Shown here: piece after piece, positions 11,401 to 19,022 of the stretch
Position numbering within the stretch: position 1 is the first letter of the stretch
How the letters are laid out: every line of letters starts with the position of its first letter
Assembly (NCBI RefSeq): GCF_001672975.1
Contig: NZ_LZKU01000215.1
Span: 1 to 47,356, forward strand
Origin: Mycobacterium sp. 1465703.0
GTDB lineage: Bacteria; Actinomycetota; Actinomycetes; Mycobacteriales; Mycobacteriaceae
Length of the DNA: 47,356 nucleotides
Direction: 5' to 3'
Position numbers and translations under genes: made by a program
Notes under the pieces: model-generated
What the model was told of the DNA's origin: nothing
What the model saw: the letters and a program-made list of their open reading frames with translations, nothing else
Database searches by the model: none

Positions 11401-12051
11401 GCACTGGCGGCGGTCGACGGCGTCGCCGCCGCGGCGGCTCGCACCTGGGAGGTGCACGGCGGCACATCGCTGGCCGGATACGTTGTGCCGCAACGACCGA
11501 TCGTCGATGACTCGGAGAAGGCGGCATTCGCGGGGGAGGTGCGCGCCGCGATCGCAACCAGCCTGCCGGGCTACATGCTGCCGTCGTCGCTGACCGTGCT
11601 CGACGTCTTGCCCAAGACCGAATCGGGCAAGCTGAACCGGCCAGGCCTGCCGCGGCCGACGGTCAGCACCGGCGGTCAGATCGAACCGGCACGCACGGAC
11701 ACCGAACGGAAGCTGGCCAAGGTGTTCGCCGATCTGTTGTCGACTTCCGAAGTGGGGCGCTTCGACGACTTCTTCGCCCTGGGCGGCGACAGCATCCTGT
11801 CCGTGCAGCTCGCCTCGCGGGCACGGGCGGCCGGCCTGGCGGTGAGCCCGCGGATGATCTTCGAGAATCCGACGGTGCAGCAACTGGCCGCCGCGCTGGA
11901 TGCCCTGGGCGACGAAGATGATGTCGGCGCCCAGCTGGGTGAACAGGCCGGCGATACCCGTTTCGAGCCGATGAGCGCCTCCGGGCTATCGTCCTCGGAT
12001 TTGGCTGCTGTGACGCAACTTTGGTCGTCGACACGCGAAGGCACGACATGA
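5458..12051 (+). CDS. mbtE: Mycobactin NRPS MbtE with two adenylation domains
   Basis: This 2197-residue synthetase has six domains: C1 (HHIAWDD near 175), A1 (TSGSTGLPKG near 626, FDVSMGE near 673, NFYGPTE near 766), PCP1 (GGHSLV, Ser1021), C2 (HHIASD near 1208), A2 (TSGSTGKPKG near 1714) and PCP2 (GGDSIL, Ser2112). MbtE loads the first lysine-derived residue of mycobactin. As I recall, M. tuberculosis MbtE is about 1680 residues with one A domain, so this form is longer by about one A domain. A2 keeps the ATP motifs and the A10 Lys (SGKLNR) but reads FLEGGMEM where FDxS is expected, so Leu1760 replaces the Asp that binds an alpha-amino group, and A5 reads NNIGSTE. The start is GTG 5458. Confidence 0.93.
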   Translation: MKDTTSADARLDDERLELLRRKLAERGLTRPTGGAAVATSDEPRMSVGQHRMWFVQSVDTDSALLNICVSYRVTGTVDAARLHHAVDAVAARHPVLHTTYDTTADGDPRPVLRRDLRPDWAEHDLTGLTDQARRLRLRVLAQRDFGRPFDLSKDSPLRVALAHLAADELMLLITAHHIAWDDGSWAPFFTDLTRAYTDPDGFAAGPVLPAFSADPTAIPQADLDYWRPLMVNLPEPLELPGANGSVVPTTWRAERASAQLPVDIVDRAAALGRETGATTYMVLLAAFGALVHRYTQSTDFLVAVPVLNRGVGTEDVIGYYGNTVVTRLQPQSHQTFRELLAQTRDGAMGAFAHSRANLDWLVREANPDRRHGADRMTRVSFGQRESAGAGFCPPGVHCERGELRGDFNQLPLSLMVELNRTPDGSGEGLVEAEYLVEVLDQQLVEQLLRHYAALLDSVLSNPDAKLSACSLMREDEAEWLRAVSTGEEFVTPASTLPELVGRRAALTPDAVAVVYEGRAYTYREIDQESNRLAHWLIEQGIGTEDRVAVLLDKSPELVITALGVLKAGGVYLPVDPTYPEDRLSFILGDADAKLVLREPVTDIAQYPGTAPAELVRPLSPQNTAYLIYTSGSTGLPKGVPVPHAPIAEYFVWFGDEYRIDDTDRLLQVASPSFDVSMGEIFGTLIMGARLVIPRPDGLRDIGYLTELLAREGITSMHFVPSLLGLFLSLPGVSQWRTLRRVPIGGEALPGEIADKFHATFDASLYNFYGPTETVVNCTSYPVEGTQGTRVVPIGRPKINTQVYLLDNALQPVPIGVIGEIYIAGTHVAHGYHRRPQLTAERFVADPFTSGGRMYRSGDLARRNAEGDIEFVGRADEQVKIRGFRIELGEIAAAISVDPSVGQAVVLAMDLPQLGKSLVGYVTPAQGGDTETVDVERIRARVAAALPDYMTPAAYVVLDEIPITAHQKIDRSALPEPQIAAATEYRGPTTPTEHRIAQLFSGLLGHDRVGVDDSFFDLGGHSLVATKLVTAIRAECGVEIGIRDVFELATVGLLAERVDQLSSGELMQSRLRLKATAHDGPMPLSASQLRSWFAYRVDGPSRVNNIPFAAKLTGPWDIDALIAAVGDVVARHEILRTSYVELDGMPYQLVGPADAEIPVRREVGPDDAWLQQQLDVERCHCFELDAELPIRVAVLRAENAAEHVLSLVVHHIASDHWSAGVLFSDVMTAYRARRGGEEPSWAPLRVQYADYAEWQRTFLGLDSDANGQESAIAAEQREYWTRQLAGLPEDTGLRPDFPRQPVPSGDGESVDFRIDSATRDKLNEVCRELGITEFMLLQSAVAVVLHKAGGGVDIPLGTPVAGRTEAELDQLIGFFVNILVLRNDLDGNPTLRELLKRARETALAAYAHQDLPFDRVVDSVSPVRSLSRNPLFQVVVHVRDHLSATQVIETAPAGSAQQDTVCTSLAPVFDMAHADLSVNFFGTDGSDDIGYNCNVIFRTELYARTTIERLAGWLTRALTAFADDLDQTLRDVELIDAGEQRRILQEWSRGEQAPHDRPRTIPELLEPSRAWGTDRIAVRCGDETIDYPTLHRRSDHLAALLVKNGVGPGSLVGLSTRRSIDLVVALVAIMKTGAGYFPIDPGYPLARKQFMLDDVQPPVVVATGEAVDTMPQVSGVQLISLDDPQVRALLDSDDVNPQPRDLPLPHPDDPMYLVFTSGSTGKPKGAVGTHRSMAARLDWQLRHYPPRTDDVRLAQASITFLEGGMEMLAGLAAGATMILADDAEHRDPEAVADLMNRHSVAQVTAVPSLVSALVDSRPDAVRSLSRLVCGGEPVSTALLQRLASACADGDGVGTELLNNIGSTETSGAVSRGRLGLPNPLVGKPVPGAEAYLLDDGLRPVPVGVVGELYYAGDQLARGYWKRAGLTASRFVANPYGAEPGSRLYRSGDLARWTEDGQLEFVGRSDHQVQVRGFRVELAEVEAALAAVDGVAAAAARTWEVHGGTSLAGYVVPQRPIVDDSEKAAFAGEVRAAIATSLPGYMLPSSLTVLDVLPKTESGKLNRPGLPRPTVSTGGQIEPARTDTERKLAKVFADLLSTSEVGRFDDFFALGGDSILSVQLASRARAAGLAVSPRMIFENPTVQQLAAALDALGDEDDVGAQLGEQAGDTRFEPMSASGLSSSDLAAVTQLWSSTREGTT

Positions 12052-15000
12052 CTGCTGCCAAGACCGACGTCGCACCCGGCATCGAGGACGTGATGGCGTT
12101 GAGCCCCCTGCAGGAGGGCTTGTATTCGCTGACCACGCTTGCCGAATTCGCCGACGGCGAACCGGCGGACGACCCCTACGTGATCGGGATAGCGGCCGAC
12201 ATCTCCGGCGAACTCGACGTCGCACTGTTAGGTAATTGCGCCGAGAAGATGTTGGTGCGGCATCCGAATCTGCGGGCCAGCTTCTTCAGCCGGGGCATCC
12301 CGCGCCCGGTACAGATCGTGCCTTCGCGCGTCGAACTGCCATGGCGAATCGTCGCCGCCGCGCCCGAGGACGTGCCGACGCTGGAAACCGGCGAACGCCG
12401 GCGACCGTTCGATTTGGAACACGGTCCGGCCATCCGCTTCCTGCTCATCGAATTGCCGTGCGAGCAATGGCGTTTGGTGCTCACCGCCCATCACATCGTG
12501 ATCGACGGATGGTCGTTGCCGGTGTTCGTCAACGAGATGATGATCCTGTATCAGGCCGGCGGGGATCTGTCGGCGCTGCCGGTCGCACCGCGGCCCTACC
12601 GCGACTACATCGGCTGGCTGGCGAGCCGCGATCCGGAAACCAGCCATCGGGTCTGGCGCGAGCACCTTAGGGATCTGCCGGGACCTACCCTGTTGGCGGC
12701 TGCGCTGGGGTCCGTCGAGCCGGCAGAGGGGCAGCAGAGGTCGCTGCCGCGCACCACCCAATTGCGGTTGCCGGCCGAGACCACCGCGCGGTTGGTCGAG
12801 GACACCCGATCCCGCGGCATCACCGTCAACACCCTCATGCAAATGGCGTGGGCGCTGGTGTTGTCCCGCTTGACCGACAGCCGGGATGTGATCTTCGGCG
12901 TCACGGTTTCCGGCAGACCGCCCGAACTGACCGGCGTCGAAACCATGGTCGGTTTGTTCATCAACACCGTGCCGCTGCGGGTGCGGCTCGACCCGGCCGC
13001 GCGTGTCGACGAGCAATGCCGCGCCGTGCAGCGCAACGCCGCCCTGTTGCGAGAGCACAGCTACCTCGGGCACGCGCAACTTCGCGCCCTCGGTGGGGTC
13101 GGGGAGATGTTCGACACCCTGCTGGTCTACGAGAACTTCCCGATGGACGGCTTGACCGCCGGCGGCGAATTGACCGCCGGCGGTGCGACATTCCGTCCGT
13201 CCGCGCTGCAAACCTTGTCCCATTTCCCGATCGCCGTCGCCGCCCACATGGAAGGCGGCGAACTGGTGTTGCTGATCGAAGCGATCGACGGCGCACTGGG
13301 CGCCATCTCCGCTGACACATTCGGGCGGCGGGTGTTGACCACCGCCGAGCGACTACTGCAAGGCTGGGTGCGACCGATACGCGAGGTCAGTGTCCTGCTG
13401 GAAGGCGAGTCGGACCCGCTGGGCGCCGACGGCGCACCGCTCCGGCCGTCACCGTTGAGCATCCACGCCCGGTTCGCCGACGTGGTGGCCGCGGCGCCGG
13501 ACAACCCGGCGGTCAGCTGGGCGGGCGGCACGCTCACTTATCGCGAACTGAACGACCAGGCCACCCGGCTGGCGGCGCAACTTGCCCGCAGCGGCGTCCA
13601 GCCCGAAACACCGGTGGGCATAAGGCTTTCCAGGGGTCCGCACTACATCGTCGCAATCCTTGCCGTGCTCAAAGTGGGGGGCATGTGCGTGCCGATGGAG
13701 CCGGGTATGCCCTCGGAGCGGGTGAACTCGATTCTGCGCCAATCCGGCGCGCTGATCGTGTTGGACGAGGCGAAAACCGAGGAACTGCTGCGGGCCGGCG
13801 AACCCCACCATGGCGACTTCGACCCGGTCGACGTTGCACCCGAGCAGGCCGCGTATGTCGTGTTCACCTCGGGTACGACGGGAGAACCCAAGGGCGTCAT
13901 CGGAACTCACGGTGCTGTAAGCGCTTACGCCGACGATCATCTGGACCGCGTGTTGCGGCCCGCCGCCGGCCGCCTGGGCCGGCCGCTGCGCATCGCACAC
14001 GCGTGGTCGTTCGCCTTCGACGCCGCCTGGCAGCCGTTGGTCGGTTTGCTCGGCGGGCACGCGGTGCACGTGGTCGATGAGCAGGCCCAGACCGATGCCG
14101 AGGCGCTCGTCGCGCTGATCGCCGCGGATGGCATCGACATGATCGACACCACCCCGTCGATGTTCGCCCAACTGCAGGCTTTCGGTTTGTTGAGCGCGGC
14201 GCCGCTGACGGTGTTGGCCCTGGGCGGCGAGGCCGTCGGTAGCGCCGCGTGGACTCGGATCCGCACTACCTGCCGCGCCTCGCCGATGACGGCGTACAAC
14301 TGCTACGGGCCCACCGAGACCACAGTCGAGGCGGTGGTCGCCGCCATCGCCGAGCATGACGAGCCGTCCATCGGGCGGCCGACCCGGCACACCCGTGGCT
14401 ACGTGCTGGATTCCGCGCTGCGCGCGGTGCCGTGCGGCGCAACGGGAGAACTGTATCTGGGTGGTGCGCAGCTGGCCCGCGGTTATTTGGGCCGCGCTGC
14501 CGAGACCGCTTCGCGCTTTGTCGCCAACCCGTTTGCCACCGGCGAGCGGATGTACCGAACCGGCGACCTGGTGCGCCGGTTACCCGACGGCTCACTGCAA
14601 TTCGTGGGACGCGCCGATGCCCAGGTCAAGATCCGCGGCCACCGCGTCGAGCCCGGAGAAATCGCGGCCGTCCTCGAATCGCATCCGGCCGTCCGGCACG
14701 CGGGCGTGCTGGTACAGCAGCGCCAGGGCGTCGCGCGATTGACCGCCTACGTGGCCGCCGACCCGTCAGCCGGGCAGCCCGCGGCATCCGAGCTGCGCGG
14801 TATGCTCGGCACCCGGTTACCGCGCTACATGGTTCCGCAGCGCATCGTGATGGTCGACGAAATACCGTTGACCCCTAACGGAAAGCTTGACGAAACGGCA
14901 TTGGCCGCCGTGGACGCCGCCGAGTCCACGGCCGGGGCGGCGACGCCAGAGACCGCCACGGAATCGGCGCTGGCCGAACTGCTCGCAGAGCTGCTCGGCC

Positions 15001-16487
15001 AACCGCAGGTCGACGTCAGCGCCGACTTCCTACAGCTGGGCCTGGACAGCATCATGGCGTTGTCGGTGGTGCAAGCGGCCCGGGCGCGGGGAATTGCGTT
15101 GCGCGCCAGGCTTATCCTCGAGTGCAGCAACGTCCGCGAGCTGGCTGAGGCCATCGATTCGGAAAGCACGGCCGCTGCCCAACAGGTGGACGGCCGAATC
15201 GGCCCAATGCCATTGCTGCCCAACGGTCGATGGCTTTATGAATATGGCGATCCGCGCCGGCTTGCCCAGACCGAAGCCATCCGATTGCCCGCGACGCTGC
15301 GCCGCGAACAGTTGGATGCTGCGCTTGCCGGCATCATCGAGAGCCACGAGGTGCTGCGCACCCGAGTGGACCGCCGCACGATGACGCTGATTCCGGTACC
15401 GGCCGCCGATATCCGGACCGAACTCAAAGAGGTTGAGGTGCTTGACGACCTGGCCGCGGCGGTGCCGACCCACGTCGCCCAGGCAGTCAACCGCCTCGAC
15501 CCCGAACGCGGAACGCTGCTGTCCGCGGTGTGGCTTCGGCCGCCGACCGGAGAGAGCGTTCTGCTGCTGGCTGCGCATGTCGTGGCGCTGGACCCGGCCT
15601 CGTGGCGAGTGATCCTCGGCGAACTGGGCGCCGCCCTGACCGCCTCGGCCACCGGTCACTCACCCGCACCGATTCGCGAGCACACCAGCTATCGGCGTTG
15701 GGCCGACGCGGTGAGCGCGCGTGCGCACCGCTTGGACACCGTGCAATTCTGGGCGTCCCAACTCGACGGCGACGATCCCGATCTGGGTGCTCGCCGGCTG
15801 GATCCGAGCCAAGACCGGGCGCGCGATCTGATCGTCCGCAACGTGGCCACCGACGCCGACCTCACCCGCCGGTTGCTGGAGTCGGGTCTGCCATTGCCCA
15901 CCCTGCTGGTCGCCGCGACCGCGGCGACGGTGACCCGCTGGCGCCGGCTGCGCGGCCAGCCCACGCCACCGCCGCTGCTGGCGCTCGAAACACACGGCCG
16001 GGCAGACAGTTTGGTGGACCAGCCGGGTGCGCACACCATCGATACCGGCGACACGGTCGGACTATTGAGCTCCATCTACCCGATCCGGCTGGACTCGGTC
16101 GATCCGCGCCAGGTGGGGGAGAAGTTGGCGGCGATCCCGGGCGACGGCCTCGACTTTGGGCTGCTGCGCTACTTGCGGGCCGACACCGCCGAGCGGCTCG
16201 CCGCCTTGCCAACCCCGCAGCTGCTGCTCAACTATCTCGGGGCCGCCCACACCGACGGCGGCACCGGCCTGACGCTTCACCGCGAGCTACTCGCCGGGGT
16301 GTCGCCGGTGCCGGAGCCCGGGCTGGCGGTGCGCCACGAGCTCACCATCGCCGCGATGGTGTTGACCTGGGACGGGGAGCGGGTTCTGGCCGCGCAATGG
16401 CGTGCCCTGCCCGACATTCTCAGTGAGGCGGATATTACTGCGCTACAAGAACTTTGGGTTGAATCACTGCGGGATATGGTGAAATGA
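12048..16487 (+). CDS. mbtF: Mycobactin NRPS MbtF (C-A-PCP-E-like)
   Basis: This 1479-residue synthetase adds the last, cyclised lysine-derived unit of mycobactin. Domains: condensation (HHIVIDGW near 147), adenylation (TSGTTGEPKG near 605; FDAAWQ with Asp658 at the amino-binding position; NCYGPTET), PCP (LGLDSIM, Ser1001) and a C-terminal condensation/epimerisation-type domain. That last domain has AHVVALDPASW near 1175, with the first His of the HH motif replaced by Ala, and LLNYLG near 1394, which is typical of epimerisation domains. By hand alignment the A-domain pocket has acidic residues (Asp at the 278 position, Glu at 331), which fits a basic side chain such as lysine. ATG 12048 overlaps the mbtE stop. 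Confidence 0.94.
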   Translation: MTAAKTDVAPGIEDVMALSPLQEGLYSLTTLAEFADGEPADDPYVIGIAADISGELDVALLGNCAEKMLVRHPNLRASFFSRGIPRPVQIVPSRVELPWRIVAAAPEDVPTLETGERRRPFDLEHGPAIRFLLIELPCEQWRLVLTAHHIVIDGWSLPVFVNEMMILYQAGGDLSALPVAPRPYRDYIGWLASRDPETSHRVWREHLRDLPGPTLLAAALGSVEPAEGQQRSLPRTTQLRLPAETTARLVEDTRSRGITVNTLMQMAWALVLSRLTDSRDVIFGVTVSGRPPELTGVETMVGLFINTVPLRVRLDPAARVDEQCRAVQRNAALLREHSYLGHAQLRALGGVGEMFDTLLVYENFPMDGLTAGGELTAGGATFRPSALQTLSHFPIAVAAHMEGGELVLLIEAIDGALGAISADTFGRRVLTTAERLLQGWVRPIREVSVLLEGESDPLGADGAPLRPSPLSIHARFADVVAAAPDNPAVSWAGGTLTYRELNDQATRLAAQLARSGVQPETPVGIRLSRGPHYIVAILAVLKVGGMCVPMEPGMPSERVNSILRQSGALIVLDEAKTEELLRAGEPHHGDFDPVDVAPEQAAYVVFTSGTTGEPKGVIGTHGAVSAYADDHLDRVLRPAAGRLGRPLRIAHAWSFAFDAAWQPLVGLLGGHAVHVVDEQAQTDAEALVALIAADGIDMIDTTPSMFAQLQAFGLLSAAPLTVLALGGEAVGSAAWTRIRTTCRASPMTAYNCYGPTETTVEAVVAAIAEHDEPSIGRPTRHTRGYVLDSALRAVPCGATGELYLGGAQLARGYLGRAAETASRFVANPFATGERMYRTGDLVRRLPDGSLQFVGRADAQVKIRGHRVEPGEIAAVLESHPAVRHAGVLVQQRQGVARLTAYVAADPSAGQPAASELRGMLGTRLPRYMVPQRIVMVDEIPLTPNGKLDETALAAVDAAESTAGAATPETATESALAELLAELLGQPQVDVSADFLQLGLDSIMALSVVQAARARGIALRARLILECSNVRELAEAIDSESTAAAQQVDGRIGPMPLLPNGRWLYEYGDPRRLAQTEAIRLPATLRREQLDAALAGIIESHEVLRTRVDRRTMTLIPVPAADIRTELKEVEVLDDLAAAVPTHVAQAVNRLDPERGTLLSAVWLRPPTGESVLLLAAHVVALDPASWRVILGELGAALTASATGHSPAPIREHTSYRRWADAVSARAHRLDTVQFWASQLDGDDPDLGARRLDPSQDRARDLIVRNVATDADLTRRLLESGLPLPTLLVAATAATVTRWRRLRGQPTPPPLLALETHGRADSLVDQPGAHTIDTGDTVGLLSSIYPIRLDSVDPRQVGEKLAAIPGDGLDFGLLRYLRADTAERLAALPTPQLLLNYLGAAHTDGGTGLTLHRELLAGVSPVPEPGLAVRHELTIAAMVLTWDGERVLAAQWRALPDILSEADITALQELWVESLRDMVK

Positions 16488-17773
16488 GCACACTTGCCAT
16501 CGTGGGCGCCGGCGCCAAGGCGGTGGCCGTGGCCGCCAAGGCTTCGGTGCTACGCGAAATGGGCATCGAGGTTCCTGACGTGGTGGCCGTGGAGCGGATC
16601 GGAGTCGCGGCGAACTGGCAGGCCAGTGGCGGCTGGACCGACGGCGCGCACCGGCTGGGCACCAGCCCGGAAAAAGACGTCGGGTTTCCCTACCGCTCGG
16701 CGCTGGTGCCACGGCGCAATGCCGAACTGGACGAGCGGATGACCCGCTACAGCTGGCAGTCCTACCTGATCGCGACGGCATCGTTCGCCGAGTGGATCGA
16801 CCGAGGCAGACCGGCACCGACGCATCGCCGATGGAGCCAGTACCTGAGTTGGGTCGCCGACCACGTGGGAATGAATGTGGTGCTCGGTGGCGTCGAACGA
16901 CTGGCGATCAGCGGCGATCGCTGGGCGTTGCACACTCACGAGGCCACCGTGCACGCCGATGCGTTGATGATCACCGGTCCCGGCCAGGCCGAAAAGTCTT
17001 TGCTTCCCGGGAATCCGCGGATGCTGTCGATCGCCCAATTCTGGGATCGCGCCGCGAACAACGACCGGATCAAAGCGGAGCGGGTGGCGGTGATCGGCGG
17101 CGGTGAGACGGCCGCAACGATGCTCTATGAGCTGTTCCGGCACCGGGTGTCGAGCATTACCGTGATTTCGCCGCAGGCGACGTTGTTCACCCGTGGCGAG
17201 GGATTTTTCGAGAACTCGCTGTTCTCCGATCCCACCAATTGGCCGGCCCTCACGCTGGCCGAACGTCGCGATGCGTTGGCGCGCACCGACCGCGGGGTGT
17301 TTTCGTCGAACGTGCAAGAGGCATTGCTGGCAGACGATCGCATTCACCACCTGCGTGGCCGCGTCGCCCACGCGGTGGGCAAGGAAGGGCAGATCCGGTT
17401 GACGCTGTCGACCAACCGCGGCAGCGAAAATCTGGAGACGGTGCATGGGTTCGACCTGGTCATCGACGGCTCCGGCGCCGACTCGCTTTGGTTCACACCA
17501 TTGTTCAGTCAGGATGCGCTTGATCTGCTGGAACTCGGTCTCGGTGGGCCCCTGACTTCAGAGCGGCTGCAGGAGGCGATAGGTTATGACCTGGCCGTCA
17601 CAGACGTGACACCCAAGTTGTTCCTGCCGAACCTGTCAGGACTTACCCAGGGGCCCGGGTTTCCCAACCTGAGCTGCCTAGGACTGCTATCCGACCGGGT
17701 GTTGGGATCCACCGTCAGCCCGTCCAGGTATCCCGTGAGAAGGAGATATGATGAGCGCCGCCAACCCCTTTGA
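16484..17773 (+). CDS. mbtG: Lysine/peptide N6-monooxygenase MbtG
   Basis: This 429-residue flavoprotein belongs to the NADPH-dependent N-hydroxylating monooxygenases. The N-terminal FAD-binding motif is GAGAKAVAVAAKA near residue 8, and a second nucleotide motif, IGGGETAA, lies near residue 206. The family hydroxylates the epsilon-amino groups of the mycobactin lysines to give the hydroxamate iron ligands. ATG 16484 overlaps the mbtF stop, and the 3' end overlaps mbtH by about 23 bp. The length agrees with the M. tuberculosis protein (about 430). No key motif is missing. Confidence 0.95.
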   Translation: MSTLAIVGAGAKAVAVAAKASVLREMGIEVPDVVAVERIGVAANWQASGGWTDGAHRLGTSPEKDVGFPYRSALVPRRNAELDERMTRYSWQSYLIATASFAEWIDRGRPAPTHRRWSQYLSWVADHVGMNVVLGGVERLAISGDRWALHTHEATVHADALMITGPGQAEKSLLPGNPRMLSIAQFWDRAANNDRIKAERVAVIGGGETAATMLYELFRHRVSSITVISPQATLFTRGEGFFENSLFSDPTNWPALTLAERRDALARTDRGVFSSNVQEALLADDRIHHLRGRVAHAVGKEGQIRLTLSTNRGSENLETVHGFDLVIDGSGADSLWFTPLFSQDALDLLELGLGGPLTSERLQEAIGYDLAVTDVTPKLFLPNLSGLTQGPGFPNLSCLGLLSDRVLGSTVSPSRYPVRRRYDERRQPL

Positions 17774-17969
17774 CGACGAAGACGCGACGTTTGTGGTGCT
17801 GGTCAACGACGAGGAACAGCACAGCCTGTGGCCGACTTTCGCTGACATGCCGGCCGGATGGCGGGTGGTATTCGGTGAAGCCAGCCGCGCGGACTGCCTG
17901 CAGTATGTGGAACAGAACTGGTCGGACATCCGGCCCAAGAGCTTGATCGACGCCCTCGCCGAGCAGTAG
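17751..17969 (+). CDS. mbtH: MbtH, small NRPS partner protein
   Basis: This 72-residue protein is the founding type of the MbtH-like family. It has the family core NPFDDED, SLWP, PAGW and the C-terminal NWSDIRPKSL. MbtH-like proteins bind A domains and are often needed for their folding or activity, so it should serve MbtB, MbtE and MbtF. Two adjacent ATGs exist, at 17748 and 17751. AGGAG at 17741-17745 is better spaced for the second, and MSAANPFDD then aligns with the usual MSxNPFDD start. It overlaps the end of mbtG and is the last gene of the mbt operon. Confidence 0.95.
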   Translation: MSAANPFDDEDATFVVLVNDEEQHSLWPTFADMPAGWRVVFGEASRADCLQYVEQNWSDIRPKSLIDALAEQ

Positions 17970-18060
17970 CCGGCCGCGCGCCGGGGGTCTGCGGTAAATT
18001 TCGCCGTTACCTGCTTGCGGCACAGAGTATTAACGGGTTTGCACACGTCGCGGCCGTAGC

Positions 18061-18123
18061 GTCGTCGTAACGTGACCCGCCTGAGACACAAAAACCGTTG
18101 GCGCAGGGCACACTTACACCATC
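18061..18123 (+). repeat. Duplicated upstream element, copy 1 (Mtb12 locus)
   Basis: This stretch is recognisably similar to 18891-18953. Both contain CGTAACGT, then GAGACAC, then a GCAC...ACACCATC end, at similar spacing. Each copy lies 70-80 bp before one of the two Mtb12-like genes, so the duplication included the presumed promoter or leader. It was aligned by eye and the identity is partial. Confidence 0.5.
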
Positions 18124-18201
18124 TTCAACCATGGAGACGTGTGACCGCGTGTGGCCGTCCGTAGGATCCCGCCACGGTCCATGTGCATCGAAGGGGGACC
18201 T

Positions 18202-18741
18202 GTGAAATCCGTGAAGTCCATTGCCACGGGCGTGGCGGCGCTGACCGCCATTGGCGGCGCCGCCGCCGGTGTGGCTTCCATTGCAGCACCGTTGGATCAA
18301 CTCCAACTGGCGGCGGTCGGCATGCCACTGCCGCAGGATCCGCCACCGCCGCCGCCCCCGCCGCCCGCGCCGCCGGGTGCGCCAGGGCAATTGCCGACGG
18401 CTGACCAGTTGGCCAACCTGTGCACCCAAGTAACCGACCCCGGCGTTAACTACCGGGACAAGGCCAACCTCGTTGAAAACGGCGTCCCTCAAAACGAGGG
18501 TATGGTCGCCGACCACGACCTGAGGAAGGCCTACCGGAACGGGAACTTCCCCGAGCAGTTCAACGTGACGAACATTGCGCCGGCGGGGCCGAACATGGCT
18601 CAAGCCGATGTGGGCATCACCGGGCCGAAGTTCGCCGGGCCGGTCAACAAGCACCTGGTGTTCGTCAACCAAAACGGGAACTGGGTCTTGCAACACGACG
18701 CGGCGCTCGCCCTCTTGCAGGCGGCGACCGCAACGAACTAG
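18202..18741 (+). CDS. Mtb12/CFP-2-like secreted protein, copy 1 (proline-rich)
   Basis: This 179-residue protein starts at GTG 18202 with the ribosome site AAGGGGGA just upstream. The N-terminus (VKSVKSIATGVAALTAIGG...) is a signal peptide. A proline run (about 12 Pro within 20 residues near 50-68) follows, then the low-molecular-weight antigen MTB12 fold, with PTADQL, NLVENG and FNVTN. Members are secreted mycobacterial proteins of unknown biochemical role. It is a paralogue of the gene at 19023, sharing domain order and upstream DNA, but has a longer proline tract and different charge. An in-frame start at 18151 lacks a good signal sequence position and is less likely. A strong hairpin follows the stop. 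Confidence 0.88.
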   Translation: MKSVKSIATGVAALTAIGGAAAGVASIAAPLDQLQLAAVGMPLPQDPPPPPPPPPAPPGAPGQLPTADQLANLCTQVTDPGVNYRDKANLVENGVPQNEGMVADHDLRKAYRNGNFPEQFNVTNIAPAGPNMAQADVGITGPKFAGPVNKHLVFVNQNGNWVLQHDAALALLQAATATN

Positions 18742-18752
18742 TCATACCGACG

Positions 18753-18793
18753 CCAAACCCCATGCGCCGCGGAACGTGGCGCATGGGGTTTGG
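18753..18793 (+). terminator. Perfect 16-bp hairpin after the first Mtb12-like gene
   Basis: The arms CCAAACCCCATGCGCC (18753-18768) and GGCGCATGGGGTTTGG (18778-18793) pair perfectly around a 9-nt loop. It lies 11 bp after the stop of the first Mtb12-like gene. There is no T-run, as is common for mycobacterial intrinsic terminators. It probably isolates the two paralogues into separate transcripts. Confidence 0.8.
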
Positions 18794-18890
18794 CATATCA
18801 GGACACGGCCGCAATGAGCGGGCGACCGGGGAATTCGGCACGCCCTCGCACAGCCGACGCACAGTTTTCTCATGATTTCCGCACATCGGA

Positions 18891-18953
18891 CCGCCGTAAC
18901 GTATCGATGCCGAGACACGAAGTACCAGACGCAACCGGCACGCTGACACCATC
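18891..18953 (+). repeat. Duplicated upstream element, copy 2 (Mtb12 locus)
   Basis: This is the partner of 18061-18123. It shares CCGTAACGT, CGAGACAC and GACACCATC in the same order and lies 69 bp before the start of the second Mtb12-like gene. The ribosome-site region CGAAGGGGGA is also common to both genes. Confidence 0.5.
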
Positions 18954-19022
18954 CACACCGCCACCAATGGGCGTGAGGATTGCCAACTGCGCGTCAACAT
19001 TCGTGCCACCGAAGGGGGAACC

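Noticed and set aside
17970..18201. An IdeR iron box after mbtH or before the Mtb12 genes
   Set aside because: No 19-bp TTAGGTTAGSCTAACCTAA-like site is present. The iron box of the mbt operon is expected upstream of mbtB, outside the window.
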